43,647 nucleotides of DNA from Bryobacterales bacterium (GTDB lineage Bacteria; Acidobacteriota; Terriglobia; Bryobacterales; Bryobacteraceae), in assembly GCA_003167255.1 (NCBI GenBank), contig PMTR01000020.1, positions 1 through 43,647 on the forward strand, written 5' to 3'. The notes below the pieces were generated by a model. That model saw only the letters and a list, made by a program, of their open reading frames with translations, was not told where the DNA came from and did no database searches. Below are positions 25,838-32,258 of this stretch, piece after piece. A program made the position numbers and the translations under genes. The first letter of the stretch is position 1. Each line of letters starts with the position of its first letter.

Positions 25838-26377
25838 TCAAGCTGTGCGCCGGAGCGAAAAACAGCGCTGCTGCGACAGACGCGCCTCGGTGATTTGAAT
25901 GCACTGAAATTGATGCGCTCGGGGTGCCTCACTCTCTGAACGAAGGCGTGAGGCTTGAGCTTGCAGTCGGTGCAAATTCTCAGGGTACGTCAGAAGGTAC
26001 AAGTAGCAATCATAGGCTTTGCTCGGTATGCTTGCACCGGTTTCCCAACGCGAAAGCGAGGCTTCTCCGATGCCCGTAAGCTCGCCAAAGGCGGCTTGAG
26101 TTCCACAGTTCTCGCGGATACGAAGTACCTCCCCCGGCGTCAAACGATTCAGATGTCGGCAAACGGTTTCGTGCCGGACCATTTCGCCAACTTCGTCAAT
26201 AAACCGCCCTCCGCAGTTCTCACAAACCCGTACGGGCAACTGGCACGTGAGGTCCACGGCGGTATCTCCTACGCCGTAGGTGAATTTGTGCTGTACGGTC
26301 TCGGTATAGACCTGGCTGCTGTCGCACGTGGGGCATTCGAACATGTGTCCCCGATCAACGTTAGGTTTGCTATGCAT
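25838..26377 (-). CDS. MqsA-like antitoxin, zinc finger plus helix-turn-helix
   Basis: 179 residues. The N-terminal YgiT/MqsA-type zinc finger has C15-C18 (CPTC) and C52-C55 (CENC). The C-terminal XRE-type helix-turn-helix spans about 80-127 (TPGEVLRIRENCGTQAAFGE, then LTGIGEASLSRWETGASIP), matching the MqsA promoter-binding domain. A tail of about 50 residues after the HTH is extra. MqsA proteins neutralise an MqsR RNase and repress their own operon. I chose the ATG at 26377 because GAGGA lies 8 nt upstream; a longer frame to 26476 would lie wholly inside the toxin gene. It overlaps the toxin stop by 8 bp. Toxin-first order is the same as in mqsRA. Confidence 0.85.
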   Translation of the reverse strand: MHSKPNVDRGHMFECPTCDSSQVYTETVQHKFTYGVGDTAVDLTCQLPVRVCENCGGRFIDEVGEMVRHETVCRHLNRLTPGEVLRIRENCGTQAAFGELTGIGEASLSRWETGASIPSKAYDCYLYLLTYPENLHRLQAQASRLRSESEAPRAHQFQCIQITEARLSQQRCFSLRRTA

Positions 26378-26753
26378 TTGAGTTGTCCTCGCGGGTGCTA
26401 TTGTGGAAGCTCCTACCGATAATTCGATGGCCGTGTAACCGCACCTTGACGTAGATCTGAGGCTGTCCGGATGCACCGGGAAAGCGCATTTCGTAACCGA
26501 GCTCGTTCGGCGGCTTTCGAAGCTTCACGACCTGGACCGCACATCCAGCTTCCAGTTGGTCCGCGATGAAATGCCACGCGCTGAGGTCCGTGAAAGGAAA
26601 CTCGCAGTTGGGATTAAGAACTTCGGTAGGTTTCCAGACGGTGGGCTCCTCAGAGGTGAATTCGAACGAGCGGAGCCGCTTGTCCCGTGCTCGGCGGATC
26701 AGCTCAAGCCGTGTTTCAGCGCTCATCTCAGATCGGGCAGCAGGGACTTCCAT
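26370..26753 (-). CDS. Putative MqsR-like toxin
   Basis: 127 residues. The C-terminal strand pair QIYVKVRLHGHRIIGRSFHNS resembles the end of MqsR (VYLKI...VSF) and other small RelE-fold RNases, with Tyr and Lys in the IYVK position. TDLSAWHFIADQLEAGC is a conserved-looking helix, but I cannot assign it to a named domain. The assignment rests mainly on position: first gene before an MqsA-like antitoxin, overlapping it by 8 bp. If active it would be an mRNA endonuclease restrained by direct binding. ATG at 26753 is used; the ATG at 26726 (MSAETRLELIRRARDK) is an alternative. Its promoter region is AT-rich with paired palindromes. Confidence 0.65.
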   Translation of the reverse strand: MEVPAARSEMSAETRLELIRRARDKRLRSFEFTSEEPTVWKPTEVLNPNCEFPFTDLSAWHFIADQLEAGCAVQVVKLRKPPNELGYEMRFPGASGQPQIYVKVRLHGHRIIGRSFHNSTREDNSNA

Positions 26754-26770
26754 TTTTCTTGCACTAACAC

Positions 26771-26830
26771 ATCAATTGATAGAATTACATATTGTATGCC
26801 GTGTTGTCAATAGGTAAATACATCAATTGG
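26771..26830 (-). promoter_or_regulatory. Promoter with paired ATCAATTG operators for the toxin-antitoxin operon
   Basis: Reading leftward, TTGACA (26805-26810) is followed after 15 bp by TGTAAT (26784-26789), a sigma70-type promoter with a slightly short spacer. The perfect 10-bp palindrome ATCAATTGAT (26771-26780) covers the expected transcription start. A near copy, ATCAATTGGT (26821-26830), lies just upstream of the -35. Such paired sites around a promoter suit autorepression by the MqsA-like HTH protein. Confidence 0.6.
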
Positions 26831-27071
26831 TTCGACAGAGAGGCGGCGATCGATTGCAGTTTCCCACAAGCCAAATTCGGCTCACTGTCGTTGTGCGAAC
26901 AACAAAGTGTCGCCAGATTCCCGCCGCTGGCCCCTTTGGATTCAACGGATTCATACCGCGGGCTATTGCATCGGGATCCAGCAGCCGGTCGCGGCCCTCG
27001 AATTCGAAGGATCGGGTGAGCGTGGACTTTCCGGAGCCGTTCGGGCCTGCGATTACCGTGAGGGTGGGCAC
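26823..27071 (-). pseudogene. Truncated zeta-toxin-like ATPase
   Basis: The first 50 or so residues match the start of zeta-toxin/AAA kinases: MPTLTVIAGPNGSGKST (Walker A), then LLDPDAIARGMNPLNP, the segment that normally continues into the substrate-binding core. After PKGPAAGI the sequence turns into unrelated residues (WRHFVVRTTTVSRIWLVGNC) and stops at 82 residues, against about 190-270 in intact members. Zeta toxins phosphorylate UDP-N-acetylglucosamine; this fragment lacks most of the fold and should be inactive. It ends inside the promoter region of the MqsR-like gene, so the acquired operon probably interrupted or replaced it. Confidence 0.65.
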
Positions 27072-27077
27072 GCTGCC

Positions 27078-27314
27078 TTAGGCGGCGTAGGCCGTCAATT
27101 CGCGGATGATTTCGTAGTTTGCTCCGGACGGGGCGCCCGGCAGCCAGCGGATCTCGAATCTTCGGCCATCGGCACGCTCCATCACATTGAGACCGGCGTC
27201 GTCGACATAGAAGACTGGAAGGCCGGCCGCAAGCGTTTCGGCGAAAGCTCTGCGGGTGGCCGCCCGCACCGCATCATCAAACTGCGTGCTACCGAAATCG
27301 TAGACTGCAGGCAT
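27078..27314 (-). CDS. Small protein upstream of the zeta-like fragment, possible antitoxin
   Basis: 78 residues, MPAVYDFGSTQFDDAVRAAT... ending in ANYEIIRELTAYAA. I do not recognise a named domain. It lies 6 nt before the zeta-like fragment on the same strand, the usual place for the small partner of a toxin-antitoxin pair. Codon use matches the host background more than the low-GC operon. With the toxin broken it may be a leftover. Confidence 0.55.
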   Translation of the reverse strand: MPAVYDFGSTQFDDAVRAATRRAFAETLAAGLPVFYVDDAGLNVMERADGRRFEIRWLPGAPSGANYEIIRELTAYAA

Positions 27315-27351
27315 GCTTAATTATACACACCGGCCGCCTTAAAGAAGCCCG

Positions 27352-27402
27352 CCAGGGCGCTCGGCTGCGCTCGGCTGCGGACGGGGGCGTCCGCCCTCCA
27401 AG
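27352..27402. repeat. Partial copy of the dispersed GC-rich repeat
   Basis: GCGCTCGGCTGCGCTCGGCT followed by GCGGACGGGGGCGTCCGC is a fragment related to 8717-8850 and 21439-21562. It sits at the junction between the island and the acyl-CoA ligase gene. Confidence 0.65.
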
Positions 27403-27427
27403 ATTGTCATACTGGGATCTACCAATC

Positions 27428-29083
27428 ATGGCCCCGGCAATTCCTCAAGTCACTCTCGATCAGTTTGAAAACCACGGGCGGCACTTGATCCATCAAGCCG
27501 TGGATCATTGGGCCGCGCTCCAGCCCGACCGGGCCGCCGTCGTGAATGCCACGCGCGGGACCGGGTTGACGTGGCGCGATCTCCAGCGCGGCTCCCTGTC
27601 GCTGGCCGCGGAGCTGGAACAGATGGGCTTTCGCAAAGGCGATTTCCTGGCCACTTCCCTGCCCCTGCTCAACGAACACATCCTGCTGGAATACGCCTGT
27701 TTTCGCATGGGCGTGATTCATGCGCCGCTCGATTTGCGGCTCGAACCGGCGGAGGTGATCCGCTGCCTGGGGCTGATCGGCGCCAAGGGATACTTCTTCT
27801 TGGGAAAAACCGCGCGGGCCGATTTCGCGGCGCTGGCTGAGGCCGTGCGCGCCAAGTGCGCTTTCGTCGAACACTTCGTGCAGTTCTCGCCGCCGGCTGA
27901 GTGCATCGCGAGCGCCACCAGCTTCTTCGGCCTGCTGAAATCGAACTCGACAGCCGGCCCCTGGGAAGTCAGCGAACACGACGGCGCGCAAGTGATCTTC
28001 ACCACCGGCTCTACTGGATCGCCCAAGCCGGCGCTGCTCTCGCATCGCGGCATCGCCTGCCAGAACCTGTGCCTGGGGACGGCGTTCCGTTTCGGACCTG
28101 ACCAAAGAGTGCTGTGCAATCTGCCGGCGTCGCACGTGGGCGGGCAATCGGAGATCTTGATGACGTCGCTATTCGCGGGCGGAACCGCGGTGACGCTCGA
28201 AGTCTTCGACCCGGTCAAAAGCCTGGAGGCCATCGAGCGCCATGGCGTCACTTTGCTCGGGCAGATTCCCGCCATGTTCCAACTGGAATGGCGCACGGCC
28301 GATTACGCGCGCCGCAATCTGTCGAGCCTGGAACTCGCGGTCTACGGCGGGCAGGCGGTACCCAAGCCGTTTCTCGACCGCATGCTGGAGATGGCGCCGC
28401 GGATTGCGACCGGATTGGGCCTCACCGAAGCCTCCGGCTTCTGCACCTACACGCCCCTGGGCGGCGCGGATGTTGTGGCGGACGGCGTGGGTTGGGCCAT
28501 GCCGGCCTACCGGACGTCGGTGCGCGAGCCAATGGATGCGGCCGGAACAGCGGGCAGCGAAACGGGCTCTGGAGAAGTCGGGCACATCTGCTTTCAAGGG
28601 CCGCAGACTTTCCTCGGATATGTGAACGACCCGGCTTCCACCGCGCGCGCGATATCAACCGACGGTTGGCTCTACACCGGCGATCTGGGCTTTGTGGACG
28701 ATCGCGGGCTGCATTTTTCCGGCCGCGCCAAATGGGTTTTGAAGCCGGCCGGCCACCAGGTCTTCCCCGGCGATGTGGAGAGCCACTTCGGAGCCATGTC
28801 AGATCGGGTGGCCAACGTCGGTGTGGTGGGGCACCAGCACGCCCTGTGGAGCGAAGCCATCATCGCATTTGTGGAGCCGCAGGCCGGCGTCGGATTGACC
28901 GAAGCCGAGCTGCGCAAACACGCGCGCGCGTTGACCAGCTACATGCGCCCGCTGCACTACGTGATTCTGGAGCCGGGCGCGATGCCGCTCAATCGCACGG
29001 CCAAAGTGGACATCGTCAAGCTGCAAGCATTGGCGCGCGAAGAGGTCTCGAGGCTGCGCGAGCGGGGACGCTGGGATGGGTGA
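27428..29083 (+). CDS. AMP-dependent acyl-CoA synthetase/ligase (ANL superfamily)
   Basis: 551 residues. The enzyme should activate a carboxylic acid as an acyl-AMP and pass it to CoA. Seen: the P-loop-like motif FTTGSTGSPKPALLSHRG (about 192-209), YGGQAVPKPF, GLGLTEASGFCTY (the A5 region), YTGDLGFVDDRGLHFSGRAK (about 417-436) and the C-terminal LNRTAKVDIVKL with the catalytic Lys in the AKVD position. The closest sense is a medium-chain or cyclohexanecarboxylate-type ligase, but the substrate is not defined. I use the ATG at 27428; a TTG at 27404 also precedes the frame. Its end overlaps hypF by 8 bp. Confidence 0.9.
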   Translation: MAPAIPQVTLDQFENHGRHLIHQAVDHWAALQPDRAAVVNATRGTGLTWRDLQRGSLSLAAELEQMGFRKGDFLATSLPLLNEHILLEYACFRMGVIHAPLDLRLEPAEVIRCLGLIGAKGYFFLGKTARADFAALAEAVRAKCAFVEHFVQFSPPAECIASATSFFGLLKSNSTAGPWEVSEHDGAQVIFTTGSTGSPKPALLSHRGIACQNLCLGTAFRFGPDQRVLCNLPASHVGGQSEILMTSLFAGGTAVTLEVFDPVKSLEAIERHGVTLLGQIPAMFQLEWRTADYARRNLSSLELAVYGGQAVPKPFLDRMLEMAPRIATGLGLTEASGFCTYTPLGGADVVADGVGWAMPAYRTSVREPMDAAGTAGSETGSGEVGHICFQGPQTFLGYVNDPASTARAISTDGWLYTGDLGFVDDRGLHFSGRAKWVLKPAGHQVFPGDVESHFGAMSDRVANVGVVGHQHALWSEAIIAFVEPQAGVGLTEAELRKHARALTSYMRPLHYVILEPGAMPLNRTAKVDIVKLQALAREEVSRLRERGRWDG

Positions 29084-31295
29084 GGCGCGGCTGCGGATTC
29101 AGTTGCGCGGCATCGTGCAGGGCGTGGGCTTCCGGCCCTTCGTGCACCGCCTGGCAGAGGAGCGCCAATTAGGCGGGTGGGTGCTGAACTCGTCGGCCGG
29201 CCTGGTGACGGAAGTGGAAGGCTCCCGCGCAACGCTCGAAAGTTTTGTCGAGGCCGTGCGGCACGATCCGCCGCCGCTCGCGTGGATTCAGGAAATGCAG
29301 GTTTCGGAAGTCGCAGCGCTCGGCGAAACGGCCTTCGTGATTCGCCAGAGCCTGGCATCCACCGGAGAGTTCGCGCTGATCTCGCCCGATGTCGCCACCT
29401 GCGCCGATTGCGTCGCCGATTTCACCGGCGCGGCCAACCGCCGCTATGGCTACGCCTTCACCAATTGCACCAACTGCGGCCCGCGCTACACCATTATCCG
29501 TGACATTCCCTACGACCGCCCCAAGACCACCATGGCCGCTTTCCGCATGTGCCCGGCCTGCCAGGCGGAGTATGAAGACCCGCGCGACCGCCGCTTCCAC
29601 GCCCAGCCCAATGCCTGCGCGGATTGCGGGCCGAGCCTTTCTGCGGCGGTCGAAGAAGCGCGCCGCAGGCTGGCGTCCGGCGAGGTGCTGGCCATCAAAG
29701 GTCTGGGCGGATTTCACCTGGCCTGCGATGCGCGTAACCAGGAGGCCGTTGAGCGCCTGCGCGCGCGCAAGCGAAGGAGCGACAAACCGTTTGCCGTGAT
29801 GGTGCGCGATCTGGCCGCGGCCGCCGCGCTGTGCCACGTCTCGGAGGCGGAACAAGAGGCGCTGTCGAGCACGCGGAGCCCCATCGTGATCCTGCGCCGC
29901 ATCGAGCCCGTGGCGCTGCCCCACGCCATCGCGCCCGGCAATCGCACTCTGGGCGTGATGCTGCCATACACGCCGCTGCATCATTTGCTGTTCGTGGATG
30001 CGCCTTACGATGCTCTGGTGATGACCAGCGGCAATTTGAGCGAAGAGCCCATCGTGGTCGATAACGTCGAAGCACGCCAGCGGCTCTCGCAAACCGCCGA
30101 CTGGTTTCTGACGCACGACCGCGACATCTACATGCGCACCGACGATTCCGTGGTGCGCGTCTTCGAAGGGCGCGAACGCGTGATGCGGCGGTCGCGCGGC
30201 TATGCGCCGCAGACCCTCGACCTGGGGCGCGAAGTGCCGGAACTCCTGGCCTGCGGCGGTGAGTTGAAGAATGCCTTCTGTCTCACCAAGGGGAGGCACG
30301 CCATCCTGAGCCAGCACATCGGCGATCTGGAGAACTACGAGACGCTCGAATTCTTCGAAGAGACCCTCCGCAACTTGAAGAAGCTGTTCCGCGTGGAGCC
30401 GCGCGCCGTAGCCCATGATCTGCATCCGCAATACCTGTCGACCAAATACGCATTGGAGAGGACTGGCCTGCCGGCCGTCGGCGTACAGCACCATCACGCC
30501 CACATCGCTTCCTGCATGGCCGAGCACTCGCTCTCGGGCGAAGTGATCGGCGTGGCCTTCGACGGCACGGGCTACGGGACCGACGGCGCGATCTGGGGCG
30601 GCGAGTTCCTTGTGGCAAGTTACGCCGGCTTTACGCGGCGGGCGCACCTGCGCTACGTGCCGCTCGCGGGCGGAGATGCGGCCGTGCGCGAGAATTGGCG
30701 CGCGGCGCTCGGCTATCTCACGGATACCTTCGGCGCGGACGCCTCGATCGACGGCGTGGCCGAAGAGCGCGTGCGCGTGGTGCGGCGCATGATCGCAACC
30801 GGTCTCAACACCGTGCCGACGTCGTCCTGCGGGCGCTTGTTTGACGCAGTGTCGGCAATCGTCGGGCTGCGCCGCGAAGTCACTTTCGAAGGCCAGGCGG
30901 CCATCGAGCTGGAGATGATCGCGCAGAGTGACGAGCCAGGCCGTTACGATTTCGCGATCGAAGGCGACGGCCCGTGGCAGGTCGATTTCCGCCCCCTGGT
31001 CGTGGAGATTCTGCGCGACCCGGCCGCCGCGCCCGTGAAGGCCGCCAAGTTCCACAACACCCTCGCCGAAGCCACCGCCGAAGTCTGCCTGCGCATCGCG
31101 CGCGAGACGGCGCTGCGCCGCGTCTGTCTCAGCGGCGGCACGTTTCAGAACATGCGGCTGCTCGGTACCACAGCGGCGGCGTTGCGCCGCAACGAACTTG
31201 AAGTCTACCTGCACGCACGGGTTCCACCCAACGATGGTGGCATCGCACTGGGGCAGGCGGCCATTGCCGCTGCCGCGGGTAACATTAACTTCTAA
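29076..31295 (+). CDS. hypF: Carbamoyltransferase HypF, [NiFe]-hydrogenase maturation
   Basis: 739 residues, full length. HypF turns carbamoyl phosphate and ATP into a carbamoyl group that becomes the cyanide ligands of the [NiFe] active site. Domains in order: acylphosphatase (about 3-90, RGIVQGVGFRPFVHRLA), two zinc-finger units (about 108-190, CADC...CTNC and CPAC...CADC), a YrdC domain (about 195-375, LAIKGLGGFHLACDA, KRRSDKPFAVMVRD) and a Kae1-like domain (about 395-739, GVQHHHAHIASCMAEH, FDGTGYGTDGAIWGGE). No other hyp genes or hydrogenase subunits are in the window. It is coupled to the acyl-CoA ligase by overlap, an unexpected partner. The HybA/HybB pair at 17.8-19.7 kb is the nearest hydrogenase-type context. 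Confidence 0.95.
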   Translation: MGEARLRIQLRGIVQGVGFRPFVHRLAEERQLGGWVLNSSAGLVTEVEGSRATLESFVEAVRHDPPPLAWIQEMQVSEVAALGETAFVIRQSLASTGEFALISPDVATCADCVADFTGAANRRYGYAFTNCTNCGPRYTIIRDIPYDRPKTTMAAFRMCPACQAEYEDPRDRRFHAQPNACADCGPSLSAAVEEARRRLASGEVLAIKGLGGFHLACDARNQEAVERLRARKRRSDKPFAVMVRDLAAAAALCHVSEAEQEALSSTRSPIVILRRIEPVALPHAIAPGNRTLGVMLPYTPLHHLLFVDAPYDALVMTSGNLSEEPIVVDNVEARQRLSQTADWFLTHDRDIYMRTDDSVVRVFEGRERVMRRSRGYAPQTLDLGREVPELLACGGELKNAFCLTKGRHAILSQHIGDLENYETLEFFEETLRNLKKLFRVEPRAVAHDLHPQYLSTKYALERTGLPAVGVQHHHAHIASCMAEHSLSGEVIGVAFDGTGYGTDGAIWGGEFLVASYAGFTRRAHLRYVPLAGGDAAVRENWRAALGYLTDTFGADASIDGVAEERVRVVRRMIATGLNTVPTSSCGRLFDAVSAIVGLRREVTFEGQAAIELEMIAQSDEPGRYDFAIEGDGPWQVDFRPLVVEILRDPAAAPVKAAKFHNTLAEATAEVCLRIARETALRRVCLSGGTFQNMRLLGTTAAALRRNELEVYLHARVPPNDGGIALGQAAIAAAAGNINF

Positions 31296-31410
31296 GTCAT
31301 CTAACTCACTTGTCGCGAAAAGTACTAGGCCAGACAGAACTGACCACCCGCCACATTTTTCTTGTGTAACGCCTGTCTTGGACTTACCCTAAAACCGAAC
31401 TCCTCAAGAA

Positions 31411-31644
31411 ATGATGATCGTCAGAGCGGCGAATGGAAAGAAGCACGCAGCGGTAATACTGGCTCTTACGGGCCGGGTGATGCGCGTCGCCTTGAAGGAC
31501 ACTGACGATGTCATGGAATGCAAGCTAGTCAACCAGACTTGGATCTCCGAGGATTGCGAGCCGGTGACGTTCGAGTTTCCGCTGGGAGTCTTTGAGGCAA
31601 TTGGAATCATGCCCCCGGGACCGGGCTCCCCCAGCTACAAATGA
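31411..31644 (+). CDS. Hypothetical 77-residue protein
   Basis: I do not recognise a family. The sequence reads as a small all-beta domain (AAVILALTGRVMRVALKDTD, MECKLVNQTWISEDCEPVTF) with a Pro/Gly-rich end. It has two adjacent possible start codons (31411 and 31414) and no strong ribosome site. It lies 24 nt before the kinase-like gene on the same strand. The 115 bases after hypF hold no gene or clear terminator. Confidence 0.5.
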   Translation: MMIVRAANGKKHAAVILALTGRVMRVALKDTDDVMECKLVNQTWISEDCEPVTFEFPLGVFEAIGIMPPGPGSPSYK

Positions 31645-31668
31645 CGGCCATTTCGAAGAGAACGTGCC

Positions 31669-32211
31669 ATGACCGATATCGGCGTTGATATAGAGGCTGC
31701 CGCCGAGTCGCTCGAAGAGCGGCTCGCGCGCGGTGCCATGCCCTTCCGCGAGGCGCTCGAAAGCGCCACCCGGTTGGCTGCGCAACTGCGGGACCTGCAT
31801 GCCCACGGGCTTGAGTATGGCGCTCTGAGCGCGCGGACCGTGGTGATTGGCGCGTGCGGAGCCGGCCTTGCGCCGCGCAGGGGCCTCGCGCGGAGAGCGG
31901 ACGGACGCAGCGACGTGGCTGCCTTCGGCGGCGTAATGCAAGAGATGCTGCACGGCGCGGAAACGCCGCACCACTTATTGGCGCTCCGGACGGAAGCGGC
32001 CGGACTGGCTCATCGATGCCGCGCGCAAGCGCCGGAGATCCAGCAGGTGCTGATTCCGCTGCGGCTGCTCGGAATGCGAGCGCGTCTGGCGCTGCCGGAG
32101 CTGCCGGCGCTGCCGGTGGATTCAACGCCCGCCGCGGGATTGAGTGCGCGCCTGAAATCCCTTGCACTCCTGGCGGCAAACGCGCTGTTGGGCAGCAACC
32201 CGGCGAGCTAG
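31669..32211 (+). CDS. Protein-kinase-like fragment or pseudokinase
   Basis: 180 residues. The middle resembles the C-lobe of bacterial Ser/Thr kinases: AAQLRDLHAHGLEYGALSAR aligns with the 'LHAHGIVHRDLKPEN' region and RSDVAAFGGVMQEMLHG with 'SDVFSLGVVLYEMLTG'. The HRD catalytic loop is replaced by YGALS, the DFG segment is not recognisable and the nucleotide-binding N-lobe is missing, so catalysis is not expected. The C-terminus is Leu/Ala/Pro-rich. It could be a decayed kinase or a scaffold pseudokinase. It precedes the sugar-acid operon by 47 nt. Confidence 0.55.
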   Translation: MTDIGVDIEAAAESLEERLARGAMPFREALESATRLAAQLRDLHAHGLEYGALSARTVVIGACGAGLAPRRGLARRADGRSDVAAFGGVMQEMLHGAETPHHLLALRTEAAGLAHRCRAQAPEIQQVLIPLRLLGMRARLALPELPALPVDSTPAAGLSARLKSLALLAANALLGSNPAS

Positions 32212-32258
32212 TGGTAAAATCGACCTGACCATGGGGCTCAGCTCTTCGTCAGGCCGGC

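Noticed and set aside
26790-26797. TACAAT as the -10 of the toxin-antitoxin promoter
   Set aside because: It lies only about 8 bp from the TTGACA, too close for sigma70; TGTAAT at 15 bp is the better choice.
29169-31214. 681-codon open frame antisense to hypF
   Set aside because: Low-complexity composition, no motifs, and complete overlap with a textbook HypF.
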